A stretch of 64,000 bases of DNA from Buddleja alternifolia (GCA_019426215.1 CM033394.1:46498423-46562422); one strand, 5' to 3'; positions 1-12,341 are shown, counted from the stretch's first letter. Notes: generated by a model from the letters alone, not told the origin. Numbers and translations: made by a program.

Positions 1-280
1 CTAGCTGTGGCTCCCACTGCTCAAGAGGTGTCTCCCACGGGTATAGCACTGTGCCCGTGTAACACTTAACTCTTGATATTCTGGCTGACGAGTTGCTTTG
101 ATACCATTTGTCACGTCCCAAGCTCACGAGCCAATTGAACCAAAATAATCTTATTGAATTCACTGAGCGTAACTTGTAGTTGGACATTTAAATCACTGCT
201 CAAAATAGATATTCATTACTATACTTGAACTCATAGGCTTCTATTTATAAACATTTCTATCTCTCCACTGAGCCATATAT
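1..280 (-). mobile_element. Partial Copia-type LTR element, LTR and primer-binding site at window edge
   Basis: On the minus strand a primer-binding-site-like TGGTATCAAAGC (106 down to 95) lies two bases from a sequence whose plus-strand reading starts TGTCACGTCCC (109). That is the arrangement of a 5' LTR border in a minus-strand element. The LTR-like part has an AT-rich TATA-type stretch around 235-255. The element's internal region continues past the left edge. The outer LTR end and target duplication are not visible, so the extent is approximate. Confidence 0.45.
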
Positions 281-284
281 ATGC

Positions 285-395
285 TTTATGCTTGATCTTG
301 TAAATCCAGTTGCAGCTAGCTAATGGCTTCTTTCCCGGCAGGCAATGAGACCAAGTCTTATTCTTTTTCTCCTGGGCATTGTTTTCTTCCGGTAT
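285..395 (-). pseudogene. Copia reverse-transcriptase fragment
   Basis: A short minus-strand frame reads a stretch like the start of the Copia RT domain: NKTW, then LPGKKP, then NWIYKIKHKA. This corresponds to the family pattern N-TW..LP-GKKPI..-WVYKIK-KADG. The similarity stops abruptly on both sides, so this is a remnant. Its relation to the LTR border next to it is unclear. Confidence 0.5.
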
Positions 396-399
396 AGGC

Positions 400-1280
400 C
401 ATTTTCTTCTTTCTTCGTGATTCAACGGAAAAAAGTTGACGTGAAGCATTATTTCCACAGCAAATGGACTTTTATTTTCTAAGAATATTTAGACATATCT
501 AAGTTAAACTCATCGATTAAAGTATCAACGAATATGCAAAATGAATCTTATTTCGTATTTAACATCATTTTGAATTAAGATACTTGAATATTTTGATAAC
601 TAAATCAATATGTTGACGGATAATTTTTTTTAGTTATTTGGTGGATTATCTAATTAATTATGAATAATAAAAAAATTGACTTTCATGGAGAAAATCTGAG
701 AGAAATATCACTTAAATCCATATTTGAAATTTGAGATTCTTTTAGAAAAATTCAGTATAGCTTTTCTGTGCAATATTTTTAAAAACAATATCAGACAAAT
801 GAAATTTTGATGATTTTTTTTTTAAAATTGGGAAATAAAATATGCCCTGCCATCCAATCGGGGCTCATAATCATATCTCACTCTCAACCTGAAAGGCGAA
901 AGCTACAAGCTGATTGATTTGTCACAATTCGTTCAAATGTCTTTTTTCACACATTTCTTGTGTGTACACATTGAAAATAATTTGAATAGATATATATTGG
1001 AAAAGAAAGAAGAAAAAGACATTTTAAGGGGCAGGGATTGCAAATGGACAGTTGTAGCGGGGCACCAGGACAAAAAACCAACGACTTTGTAGGGTTACTT
1101 CTGAAAGGGAGAGTCTTTGGGGGGCCTATACCTTTTTCTTTTTCCAATTTATTTTGCTTCTGTTTTACGAGTCGGTCGTTCTTAGAAATTTTCCAAATTT
1201 TGAGGGTCAGAACGAACAATCAGAATTATTCATGTAGTTGATGGAATTGTCAAGTCTAATAAAAAGAAGTTATTGTGATA
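400..1280. other. Intergenic, nothing recognised
   Basis: This stretch is AT-rich with homopolymer runs. Short open frames near 947-1241 exist on both strands over the same bases, with no family signature or coding character. I see no gene here. Confidence 0.5.
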
Positions 1281-1282
1281 TG

Positions 1283-1490
1283 TCTTAAAGTCTTAAACTC
1301 AAAATTATGCAGTAAGCCCATTATCAATAGTAAAATCAGGGGCTAGATTTTAGTTTAGTACTTTTGACATTCATTGTAATTTGTACCTCTTTCATCAATA
1401 GTAAAATACTTTTTCCTCTCCCGTGGATGTAGACAATTGCCGAACCACGTAAATTCTTGTGTCTTTAATCTTTATGCTCTTATTTCGTGA
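1283..1490 (+). repeat. LTR-derived repeat fragment, related to 44372-44605
   Basis: The order of motifs (TCTTAAA, AAGCCCA, ACATTCATTGTAAT, CTCTTTC, CTTTTTCCTCTCC, GACAATTGCCGAACCACGTAAATT) recurs with substitutions at 44372-44605 in the same orientation. The ending, with CGAACCACGTAAAT, resembles the R/U5 ends of the Copia LTRs at 24.5, 29.2 and 30.1 kb. It is probably a solo or truncated LTR; no target duplication was found. Confidence 0.5.
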
Positions 1491-1539
1491 ATTGTCATAA
1501 CAGAAGTGTTATCTAGAGGATTTTATTGGCCGATGGTGA

Positions 1540-2055
1540 AACATTTTAGAGGGTATCTTAATCATTTTTACAGTAAATGTTGTAACCATAGATTGGGACG
1601 CCTCTTGAATTCGCAACTAAATCGTTAACAACATGAATAAGATTGTAGAGTCTGATATAGAATAAAGGATCTTGACTAGTGTGTTTAAGTTTTGAGAAGG
1701 GTCTTTTAGGCATTTCTACATAAATCGTTGTAACTCTGAATTCGTGACATCTCTTGTAATCTATATCTCATATAAATATAAGTATTGTACAAAGGACCTT
1801 AGCTGGCTAATCAAACTCTCATATGGGTATTTTGGTCATTTTCACAGTAATCGTTGTAACAATAGAGTGAGAATGTCTCTTGGAACTCCCAACTCAAATG
1901 CTAATAACATCAATAAGATCGCAGAGTCTGCTAAAAAGAAAGTATTGATAAATGACATTGACTCGTATGTTCAAAATTTCTAAAACAGTATTTCGGTCAT
2001 TTTTATAGTTATTATCGTAATCTATGCCTCAAACATTAATAAGATTTTACAGTGC
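1540..2055 (+). repeat. Degenerate tandem repeat, unit about 130-160 bp, about four units
   Basis: A module containing GGTATTTTGGTCATTTTCACAG, CGTTGTAAC, GAATGTCTCTTG and AACATCAATAAGAT recurs about four times, starting near 1545, 1695, 1828 and 1990, each time with many substitutions. The open frame at 1744-1983 lies across it and has no family similarity. Confidence 0.55.
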
Positions 2056-2207
2056 AACCATCTATGAACATGCATAGACAATTATTTGTAGAATTACATA
2101 ATTATATTAAAATTTGGAGTCTCCAAATTTTGTTTGAATTATGTTTCTAATGTTGAATTTTTCGAGTAGTAGTGTTGCAGATTTTGCATGGAGGATAATG
2201 GAGATGG

Positions 2208-2244
2208 GAAAGAGGGGGGGCGGGGGGGGGGGGGGGGGGGGGGG
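2208..2244 (+). repeat. Long poly-G tract
   Basis: A run of about 23 uninterrupted G (2222-2244) follows another G-rich stretch with a single C. It could form a G-quadruplex. Exact length is unreliable in any sequencing method. Confidence 0.85.
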
Positions 2245-3470
2245 TGCACGACGCCTGTTGGTGGGTTAGGGAGCAAGGGTTAGGGAGCAAGCCCTGCTGC
2301 CCCTTTCTATTGGACCCATCACTATATTCCTCACCCCATCTCTCAATTTTACTACTTCACTAAAACTTGCATCTATATTGGTATATAGGAGAAAGGATAT
2401 ATATGTATATATATATAATAGAATGTGTTTAGGTGTTTTTTGTGATCACAAAGTCTTTAATTAATTGTCATTGTTCTTCACTTATAAAGGAGAATTGGAT
2501 GTAATTTCTTAAGTGAATTTCGAGTTTTGAGTTATGTACTTGTAAAAATCCTAATACTTGTGTGTATGCTAATGAGATTCATAATTCAATGATTTACTAC
2601 CTTCAAATTATGGAAAATACCTAAAGCTTAATATGTTATTCATTGCCCGATTTTGTCTTTTTGTTTCACTTCACATACGATGCTTAGGCTACATGAAATC
2701 AAATGATCATTCGATCCTCTAGCTAGTCCAATGTGTTCCATGATTCATAATTTTACTATATATATATATATATCTCATACATTCATCAAGAATGTATGAT
2801 ACACATCACTCTTCGGCACGTACTCATGATGTCCAGCATAAAATAAGATCAAATTAGAATAGAAGACATGAAGTGTTATAATGAATATCATCAATTACCA
2901 AACGTTTGAAAAAAAGAACTATGAGGCTCTAGTTATAGATTTGTTATGATCATAAATTAATTCTTGGATTCTTTTTGCCTTTAAGTCTTCCGCTTGTCCT
3001 TATGAAACCATATAATATGGGTTGAACCCATTTCCCCCCTTTATCAAAGGAATCAAACCTATACAAAATATCTCCGTGCGCTATTATTCAAAAAATTCAA
3101 GTGACAACTGTCCATGTAGAAAAATATGCAGCCCACTTCACACCATAATATAAATATTTTAAATTTACTACTATTTTCTAATTATCTAACTTGTGATAAA
3201 AGCAAAATGCTTATATACAAGTATTTCTGAATAAAATTAAAATTTACTTCTATTTTCTAGACCATATATAAGTGCTTCTGAATAAAATTGAAAACAAATC
3301 TCACTATCGAAAATTCTAGTCTTGACTGAAATTACCTAACAATTTAATTCATTCGCCTTACAGATTATATTTGAGTTCGACCAAATCAGATCAGATCTCT
3401 ATCAGAATTTTCCACTCTCCACACACTACTAATTAAGAAAGAAAAGAAAACCCTTTTCCTTGAAAGTTGA
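2245..3470. other. Upstream region of the HD-Zip gene
   Basis: This stretch has no coding signature. It contains AT dinucleotide runs near 2396-2420 and 2757-2772 and presumably holds the distal promoter of the gene starting at 3616. Confidence 0.4.
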
Positions 3471-3475
3471 TAAGG

Positions 3476-3482
3476 TATATAA
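3476..3482 (+). promoter_or_regulatory. TATA box of the HD-Zip gene
   Basis: TATATAA stands 134 bases upstream of the main start codon and is preceded by a CT/A-rich stretch. A transcription start about 30 bases downstream (near 3510) would give a leader of about 105 bases. Confidence 0.55.
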
Positions 3483-3545
3483 GCCATACCTTATGAGCGA
3501 TGCATTTAATTTTGGTCTCACTTTTTCAATCTCTTTCTCAATAAT

Positions 3546-3596
3546 ATGATGTCTAGTGAATCATCAGCATCCCAATGGGAGTACTATAGGTCATAA
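3546..3596 (+). CDS. Upstream ORF in the HD-Zip leader, 16 codons
   Basis: The frame encodes MMSSESSASQWEYYRS and ends 19 bases before the main start at 3616. It begins with two tandem ATG codons and overlaps the stop of an 18-codon frame at 3493-3549, whose ATG may lie upstream of the transcription start. The aromatic, charged C-terminus (QWEYYRS) is unlike random AT-rich translation. Translational control of the downstream gene is an inference; conservation was not tested. Confidence 0.45.
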   Translation: MMSSESSASQWEYYRS

Positions 3597-3615
3597 ATAG
3601 TGAAAAATTACGAAA

Positions 3616-5605
3616 ATGGCCTTCTTCCACTCCAATTTCATGTTACAAACTCCTCATCAAGATGATCACAATAGTCATCCCTCTCTAGCTCCATTTCTTC
3701 CACCTTCTTGCACTCCTCAAGAATTCCATGGTAATATTTTAATTTCTTTGCAATGATTTTTTCTATTATGTTTTTCCATTTTTAGCTAAAAAAATTACAA
3801 TAATTATTTGGCTAATTAACGATATGCATGAATCTTCATTATTTTTTTCCCACTATCATATCACTTGTTTTCTCAATAGATTTCGTTATGTTATGTCTAG
3901 ATCAAGAATTTTCATAACGAAAACGAAGAAAAAAGATATTGAAAATACCTAAAAAAAATAACGCGTAAAATTACATTTGAAGCACGAAAAATAAATTTTT
4001 TTTTAACAAAACTTACAAAAAACAAAACATTTCTTGAAAATTGTAGGAGTGGCTTCACTACTAGGGAAGAGATCATCAATGGCATTTTCGACCGGAATCG
4101 ACGTCTGCGAAGATATAAACAATCATGTCGACGATGATCAATTATCGGATGATGGATCACAATTTGGTGAGAGGAAGAGGAGACTTAACATGGAGCAAGT
4201 TAAAACCCTTGAAAAAAACTTTGAGCTTGGAAATAAACTTGAGCCCGAAAGGAAAATGCAGCTGGCCCGGGCCCTCGGGCTGCAGCCCCGACAGATTGCT
4301 ATATGGTTTCAAAACAGAAGGGCTAGATGGAAAACTAAGCAATTAGAGAAAGATTATGAGATTCTTAAGAGACAGTTTGAAGCTGTTAAGGCTAATAATG
4401 ATGCACTTCAGGCACAAAATCAGAAACTTCATTCTGAGGTAAAGTATTAAAAAATGTCACATTATGATGAATTTTGGTAGTTAAAGGCTTTTTTTTTTCT
4501 TTTTTTTTTTGTGCACAAAATGGAAATTATTTTTTTAAAAAAGATTTTAGAAGAGTTTGTGTTTTTTCTGGGGGATAAAAATATTATAAAGTTTGATTCT
4601 TTGATTTTAAAATACCATAAGCCCATTTTATGATTAATTAAATTGGAAGATTTGAAGTATCATCTTGTATATTAAGGAGTGACGCTATGTATCACTGATT
4701 CGCCTTCATGTTTTTCGTCTTGCTAAATATTTTGATGGAAAAAAACACCATGATTAATTTGGTAGTACGAGCTTCATAAACGAATACTTTCTAATGAAGG
4801 GCTATTGAGAAAATAATGAAGAATTACTCTGTGATATACAATGAAACGAGGCAAATAGATGAAATAGAAAATATACAATTAGTCGGGCATTTCAAAATTA
4901 ATTAGATTAATATAGAATAAACTATTAAATTGAGATAGATGGTTCGAAGTGTTGTTTAAATCAAATATATATATGACTTTATTATCATTAAATATTTTTC
5001 TTGATAAATGCACTAGATAATGACATTAAAGGATTAATCGATGATATATATGATCAAACGAGACAATGAAAATAAATAATATTAAATTGAAATATTACCG
5101 AATATAAAATTGGATTACAGAATAAAATATTAAATTGAAATAGATGATTCGAAGTGCTATTTAAATCAAATACGACTTGCTTATTATTAAACTTTGTTCT
5201 TGATAAATGCACTAGTAAATAATATTACAATATATTCTTTTTTCGTAGATAATGGCACTAAAGAATAGGGAGCCAACAGAATCCATCAATCTAAACAAAG
5301 AAACTGAGGGTTCTTGCAGTAATAGAAGTGAAAACAGTTCAGAAATCAAGCTTGATATTTCAAGAACTTCAGCCATTGACAGCCCCTCATCAACAAACCC
5401 TACAACTGCAGGCAGGCTATTTTTCCCAACTTCACTAAGGCCTAATGGAGTGGAACAACAGTTCTTTCACAATTCATCGAGGCCCGAAACTCACGGCCCG
5501 AAAATCGATCAAGCCGTTAAGGAAGAAAGCTTGTGCAACATGTTTTGTAGCATGGATGATCAGACAGGGTTTTGGCCATGGCTAGAGCAACAACACTTCA
5601 ATTAA
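3616..5605 (+). CDS. HD-Zip class I transcription factor, ATHB13/ATHB23-like
   Basis: Three exons, 3616-3730, 4047-4438 and 5249-5605, join in phase with GT-AG borders to give 287 residues. This class binds the pseudopalindrome CAATNATTG as a dimer in the nucleus and acts in growth and stress responses. The N-terminus has the [13 protein letters not shown] motif of this clade. Exon 2 carries the homeodomain, preceded by [17 protein letters not shown] and containing helix 3 ([14 protein letters not shown]). The leucine zipper follows directly ([12 protein letters not shown]..LKAxN..L..QNQKL) and crosses into exon 3. The C-terminus has the conserved [17 protein letters not shown] stretch and ends in the [20 protein letters not shown] activation motif. 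Length fits ATHB13 and ATHB23, and the two cannot be told apart here. The ATG at 3616 is chosen because it restores the clade's N-terminal motif. A leader uORF precedes it. Confidence 0.95.
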
Positions 5606-6455
5606 ATCCGATAATTTTCGCGCGTAATTATTAAATTGGCATTAAAATTGAGTACAAGTTATAAAGATTTTCGGGCTGGTGATTATTTAAATTTCTTGTT
5701 TTTGATACTTTAATTAGGGTTTGGTGTACAAAGTAGTAAAAAATATGATCATGGTTGAAGACCTTATAAGAAGTATTTGAGGAGCCTTATTGGAGGAGAA
5801 TAAAGGAATGTATATGGGATCATTTCTTGCTTATACATATTACCATCATGCTTACTTTTTTTTCATTGTACTTTATTTAAACCCAAAAATGTTTTTAATT
5901 AAAATTTTGCTAGTCATTCATGATTTATTTAAGCTCTTGTGTACCATGTAATAAAAATCATATATTCTGATTTTATTTTGTGTTAATTTCTTTTTGTATT
6001 CCATTTTTTATATACACATTCAGGTATATGTCACCGGTCGTCACACCTGAATATTATATATACAATATAAAATAAAACATTAAATTAAAACATATGATTT
6101 ATATATCATGTCTAGATTCAAATTCACCTTTACATGGATCATGTCCTTTAATTTCTTGAGTTATTTTTAATAGAAACTCTCGAGACTTCAAATTTCTTCT
6201 GTTCAAACATAATCATTCATGTAGTAGGGGTAATTTTATGCCTCCAATAATCCGAGTGTAAATTTTGTATTTATTTCTCTCACACAAGTGTGTATGAAGA
6301 CTGCACGCAATACACCTTACTGCATGAGAGGTTTAGATACTAGGATCGTTAAATTCGGTTTAACATAGATTAGTCCACGTAGTAGGATTTCACGTTTATC
6401 AAAAAAATCAAGTTCATGCATCTCTTTTCCGGAAAATTCTAAGGTAGATCGAGAT
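5606..6455. other. 3' flank of the HD-Zip gene
   Basis: AT-rich DNA with AATAAA-like signals around 5870-5955 that could serve polyadenylation. No gene is seen. Confidence 0.4.
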
Positions 6456-6580
6456 TGTTGCTCCCGATCCATTTTACACCACACATTCAAAATAAGTGAG
6501 GTGATTTTCACACCCATTTACCCTGTGTAAACCACCTCACTCCAAGTATTTGTATGGTGAATAATGAATTAAGAGCAACA
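6456..6580. repeat. Foldback element (MITE-like hairpin)
   Basis: The left arm starting GTTGCTCC near 6457 and the right arm ending GAGCAAC near 6579 are imperfect inverted copies of about 58 bases. They share AAATA..GTGAGGTG near the loop, which is at about 6515-6522. No open frame is present. It is probably a small MITE; a hairpin RNA is an alternative. Confidence 0.55.
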
Positions 6581-7680
6581 CTCCCGATTCATAATAGAAT
6601 TACTCATTTTTTCCCTCCATTGTAAATTTGTCATGATCAATAGGAGTTATATATATATATATAATATTATGATCAATGGGAGTTAGTTGCAGTAGAAAGT
6701 GATGAATTTATGGGAAATGGTGAGAAATTTGTTGGAAAGTGTTTTTGTCAAGGAAGAGTAGATAGCTAGAATCAATCACAATTTCCAAGGAGAGGAACAG
6801 GACAAGCATATGGAAGAGAAGAAAACAAGAAAAGTTGGGAGAAATGGTCTTTCTCGTGAAGGGGACATTGGCCAAATTAAAGTTAATTTTCTTCTTGCTT
6901 ATGGTGACAATTGACAATGAAAGGGGGCACCACTTTTCAGTGATGGGATTTTGAATTTGGAAAATGTATATGTCGGTTCATTGTGCGTATAATTTTGTTT
7001 ACAATTTAAAATGCGGTAAGATGTCAATTTGTAAACATTAATCATAGCAATTGAATCAACAGTATTTAGTACGTTCATTACTTATCAAACTTAACACAAA
7101 ATGATACCATATGGTGGATTAAAAAGGTGAGAGTTGGAGCATCACTGATGACTCGAGAAATTTTAGTTCGGACTGGGTTACCTGATCTAAATGTAATTCA
7201 CTTGCATATCATGTAATCAATTACATGACAATATAATCCACACACTTTGTTAATTACACTTAAAATTGAATTCATGAAATCATTCACCTTCCTCCTCCTC
7301 CACCTCCTCTTTTTTTTTTTTTTAATGAATTGGTTGCATGATACATGTCATGAATATCAAATAATAATATTTTACAATTAACTGATAACTATTAAAATCA
7401 ACTAACATTATTATTAAAGAAAAAAAAGACCCACACTTGGACATCAATAAAAATACAACACAATACCTTTAATATTTTAGAGTTTTAATTTCACTAATAG
7501 AATTAGGCTCCATCCACACTCTCTCTTCTTCTAAGTTTTTATGGTTTTGCAAGAATCCATGTGGCCTTCTGTCACCCACTTTTTACAACCAAACAACATC
7601 TTCATTTTCTTTCTTATCTTTTAAAACTTTACTTCCACGTAACAAGCTAGTGAAGTTTAGCTTATTTTTGGAAACAATTA
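6581..7680. other. Intergenic, nothing firm
   Basis: AT-rich with a short (AT)n run near 6650-6662. A half-copy of the GAAATTTTAG-type MITE end may lie at 7155-7175. No gene is seen. Confidence 0.4.
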
Positions 7681-8592
7681 ATGGGTGAAATCAAGGTGTA
7701 AAATCTTGGTATTGGTGTAGATATCAGGATAGTAAATTTATGAAATTTTTTTGAGGATGTTTGAAATTTCAATTTCGATTTTAAAAAAATTATAAAAATT
7801 TATAGAAATATTTGGGAATTTATAATAAAAATTTGGGTAACTTTAGTTATCATAATTATTTATCTTTTAAATAATAATATTTTATATATGATATATGTAT
7901 AGTAAAGCCTTGTTAAATAGCATCACTAAAATTTGTTGCAAAAAATATGAAATGAATATGATTTGGTAAAAAAATAATACAAACACTTTTTTTTTTTTTT
8001 TTGAGGGATTTGGATAGAAATAGACATGTATGTGGTGGGGTGAAGGGTGTTAGATAATATAAATATCTTTTCATATCTTTCTAGTATTTATGTTAATTTA
8101 GGTTTTTTTAAGTTTCTTTGTATTGATCTTTTCCATGTTTATAGTTAGTGTTTTTTGTTTACCAAGTACATGTATCTTCTATAAATATGATACTCAATAA
8201 TACAAGTACCTACGGGATTTTCTCTAATTTAACATTGGTAAGTGTAGACTAATTTTAAACTTTATTTTTAAAGCTAAAATATTTAAAAATATAAAAGAAT
8301 TAAATATTATCTTAAATTTTGAAAAAATTTGGGTTTCGATGGAAATTTCGGGTTTCGATCAAACTTTCGATGGATATTCTACGAAATAATTTAATATTAT
8401 TTTCCAATTTCGGGAAATTTCAGGTTTTGATGTAAATTTCGAAAAATTTCAAATTTCAGCCAAAATTTCAGTAGATATTCTGCCAAATTCGATTGAAAGT
8501 GGAATTTCGTTTTGGAACCCCCAAAAATCCAAAATTTCAATTTCAGTTGAAATTTTGGGATTTCGGAGGAAATTTAAAACCATGGGTGAAAT
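7681..8592. mobile_element. Non-coding element with 11-bp target duplication, AAATTTCG-rich
   Basis: ATGGGTGAAAT occurs at 7681-7691 and again at 8582-8592 and flanks about 890 bases. The interior repeats AAATTTC/GAAATTT words many times, especially at 8310-8580. The inner ends are weakly inverted (CAAGGTGTAAAAT against GGTTTTAAATTTC). The duplication length fits Mutator-like elements. There is no transposase frame, so it would be non-autonomous. Confidence 0.45.
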
Positions 8593-9086
8593 TATAATTT
8601 TTCAATGAATAGTACAAAAAAAAAAAAGGTACTACTACTTCATCGTACAAAAATTCTATACACTACCTGCTTTAATACTATTCAAATAGATTTGTAAAAT
8701 ATTAAATGCTTACCCATAAAATAAAATAATATCATCAATAACTAATTCGAACACACAATTTCACCAAAAGATGAAAATTCGCACCCAAACTCATTTTCTT
8801 CAAAATATACTAATTTTCAATCACTTCCTACATCAAATCTCAAAAAAAAAAAAAAATTTATCACATCAACACTATTTTCAACTATTTTCTAAAAAATACA
8901 GCCAGACATACCACAAAAATTCAACAGTCTCACACGAATATCGATAATTCATATTTCTAAGATAAAATTCTAAAAATGAACTTTAAAATATGGTCAAACA
9001 CAGTCTGTATATCTGCTCAGTAAAATAAAATAAAATAAAAAGATAGTATATATCTATTTAACCAAAAAAAAAATAGTATCTAACAA

Positions 9087-9248
9087 GTGCATGCACGAAA
9101 AATTCTAGCCTAAACCCGGCTTAATTGCACCCAAATACATTTTATAAGAAAAATATATTATAGTTGCCACATAATTAATGAATTATTTTATAAAATACAT
9201 ATAAATTTAGTCGAGTTGGAGACGGACTAAAATTTCCCGTGCATGCAC
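9087..9248. mobile_element. MITE with palindromic GTGCATGCAC ends
   Basis: GTGCATGCAC flanks both sides (9087-9096 and 9239-9248). Inside, GAAAAATTCTAGCC on the left matches the inverted GGGAAATTTTAGTCC on the right. A related element in inverted orientation sits at 31414-31534. Because the flanking decamer is itself a palindrome, it may be either target duplication or terminal repeat. Confidence 0.6.
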
Positions 9249-11523
9249 TCATTTCTTGAAAAGGCATCTTTCATTGCATGTACGGATTTTCAGCACTGAA
9301 ATTATTGTCAGAATGCATGGAAACTTTTTCTCTAATTGATTGGTCTTCTGAAAATGAAGCCCCTATTCTATGGGTGGGGGTAGGGGCACCCCCTAGAAAT
9401 CCATCATAATGATGCAATCTTTGTGACTTTTTTGTAGCAAAATCAGTGTTTGTTAACTAAACAAGGGAAAGGGAATAACTCAGTCACAAAACCCTAATTA
9501 GAAAATATATACATATATATATAGAGATAGATAATTAATTTGAAATTTTCATGACAACTCGACTAGGCGACCCTAATAATAATTATAAAAAATAGACTAG
9601 GAGAACCTTGGGTAAAGATAAATGTTATTTTGAGAACTCTCTGAATTTCAAATTTATAATCATAAATTTTTGTAGATGATGAAATTTATATATATTGGTT
9701 CCACTGCATGAATAATAGATGGTTTCATGAACTAGAGTTGAGGAAGGTACTAAGAATGATCCTTATAAATCATAAATTAATCAAGTAGTAATTTAAATCA
9801 TCACTAATGATGTGTTAAGAGAAAAAAATTAAGTTGCCACAACTAAGGTCTTTTATGCTTAATAGCTAGTGACAAAAATTGTGTTTAAGTTGCTATTATA
9901 GATAATATGACAAATATATATAGAAATGGGAGGGGAGCCCGAAAAATTCACCCACCATGTCATGAGAATTTTTTTTGTGTAGAAAAAAAAAGGAAAGAGA
10001 GAAACTTAGTAAAAATACAATATGGGCACAAGTCATTGTGACCATTTTTTTTCCTTCTGTTGTTGAGTTCTCATTATATACATGTGTTACCAAATGTTAA
10101 ATATAACATTACACAACTATTGCCTCACAAATTGCCAATAAAAACGACTCATATATAATTTTATGATAACATATGATTTTTATCAGTTAGTATAGATAAT
10201 TAGTGATAACTCTGATATTGTTACTTGATATATGTCATTAATATTAGTGATACTTTAACAGATCTACTCAAACAACAATCTTTGAAATTTTAAGAAAAAG
10301 TAAAGGGAGAAGAAAAAGAAAATGTTAAAGATAGAATTTAATTGATTTCTTTATTCAGTATCACAGGCATCATCTTTTATTTTAAAATCCACTTCCGATT
10401 CATACTAGATTTTACAGTTATAGAAACGCCTGTCATATGCATTAATTTGGTTCCATTACTTTTTTAATAAATTGGATCAATTATCCTTTTAACATATAGT
10501 ATCAAAAAATCCTGGAATCCAAGGCCTTAAGGATATTATTTGATATTTTAATATAATTGGACAGATTAACAAATAATATAATTGAAGAGAGAAATGAAGA
10601 TCAACCTGGGATCATGTGCACAATCTATATAAAATGGCTGGAAGACTTTGGCATTTGATAACATTTTGAGATGTCATCCTAAATAATATATATCTATATA
10701 TATATGTATATATAATCTAGTGGAATTATAACAAATCTTTGCTCAAATAAAGCTCCTCAAGTGGCCACATGCGTACCCTAAAATTTTATTATTTTTCAAG
10801 TTGGCTTCAAGAAATTTCAGTCTGAATGATCCAATTAAATGAACTATATGATAATTGAATTATACTTTTTATTTTTTATTTTTAAACAGTTATACTTGTT
10901 ATTTGATGATGTATAAATTCCCCCAAAAATGAAAGTTCACCAAAAAAAAAAAAATATCATGACACTCGTCATGTAATGAGTTGGAGTTATCAAACTCGAT
11001 TTGAAATAGAATTTTTCCTTGCTAGATCTCGGGTGTGAATTTACGTAACCAATTTAAATAACTATTTTTGGGGTTAATAACACTTACTACATATACCATT
11101 AATATAATTATATTTCGAGCCACTTAATTATTTTGGGTTATTAGCATACACTATTTCCTATTAAAAAAACCTGCATTCACAATCGACTGACATATGATAG
11201 CCACATGGGATGGAAAATGTCAAATGACAAATTTATCCTATTTTCAAATGACAATTTTACCTTTTTTCTAGAAATGAACTCAAATAAAGCATATATATAT
11301 ATATAGAGCAAAAAGTTTGTATCTAGATTCGAGGTTGCTTCTCTAAGTACATAAATTTCATTTTCTAAAAGCAGTGAACGTGCTTACACTTAATTGTTGT
11401 CGATAATCATCTTTAATATTCTAGTATTTTCATATTCTTCAATACCTACTTTAGCATCCTTCAAAATTGAAGGTATAAGTACATAAGTAAGAAAATCGTA
11501 TGCAACTTAAGATATTATATAAT
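9249..11523. other. Intergenic, nothing firm
   Basis: AT-rich, with AT dinucleotide runs near 9505, 10690 and 11292. Short open frames (e.g. 9896-10093 on the minus strand) have no family signature. Confidence 0.45.
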
Positions 11524-11779
11524 AAGTTGCATATCACCTCATTTATTGAGTATAATTACCACGTATTTCTTGAAATTTTGCAAAATATCAAGATACCTCT
11601 TTTTTAGGTCTTGACATATCGAACAACAATGGGTTATAATTTATTTTTACTCAAGCCTCAAAGGGGGTAAAAATGTAATATGCTTTTATTGGTAGGGAAA
11701 TTCTGGTAAATTCTTAAATCTAAAGGTCTTTTGCATAATTAAGATCTCTCGCAAAGGAGTATCTACGTAGTTTACCTTA
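11524..11779. mobile_element. MITE, AATTACATG-ACACCCC family, copy 1 (diverged)
   Basis: The left end has GTTGCATATCACCTCATTTATTGAG.ATAATTACCAC. The middle has GTAATATGCTTTTATTG. The right end has AAAGGAGTATCTACGTAGTTTACC. The same order is seen at 37099-37343 and 38991-39195. It is non-coding and ends are approximate. Confidence 0.55.
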
Positions 11780-12204
11780 ATCTGAAATGTATTTACCATG
11801 TTTTTGCATGAACAATCAATTTTTGCATTGAGTTTTTCATTGTATGTGGAATGCTACACCAAATTTCATCATTTTTATCTTCATTTATAGAAAAATGGCA
11901 TCTTTTTTGGTAATAAATTCATATAAATGGTCAATGACAGTATAAATGGAATAAGAAAGTTTTGGAACCTCCCAAAGAACAATGATCTTATAAACGAAAC
12001 TCTTTTACTCGAATTAAAATTCTGATGGATCAGATCCATTTAGTTGGGCCCATTTGGCTATGAGATAATCTTCATTTTGAAATTACATGGACTTAAGACA
12101 TGGCATCAATAAACAAAAGCTCAATTGTTTTGGCCCAAATGGCCATGATCCCTCCCTCCACTTCCACCTCCGCTCAATTGTCGGAAACGAATCAAGTGAT
12201 AGAA

Positions 12205-12330
12205 GAATGCTGAAGAAAGATATCCAAAAGACATCAAATACACAACTAAAATAGGGTTTTACGTGGTTCGACAATTAATACCTACTCCACACGGTTCTAC
12301 TAGAAATCTTATTGTCAATTTGAGATTCAA
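12205..12330 (-). repeat. LTR fragment, antisense
   Basis: TTTTACGTGGTTCGACAATTAATACCTACTCCAC is the antisense version of the GTGGA..AATTGCCGAACCACGTAAA word found near LTR ends elsewhere in the window (e.g. 1425-1455). No complete element is visible. Confidence 0.45.
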
Positions 12331-12341
12331 ATTATAAAGAC

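Noticed and set aside
947..1241. Open frames on both strands near 1 kb
   Set aside because: They cover the same bases in opposite directions, have no family signature, and lie in low-complexity sequence.
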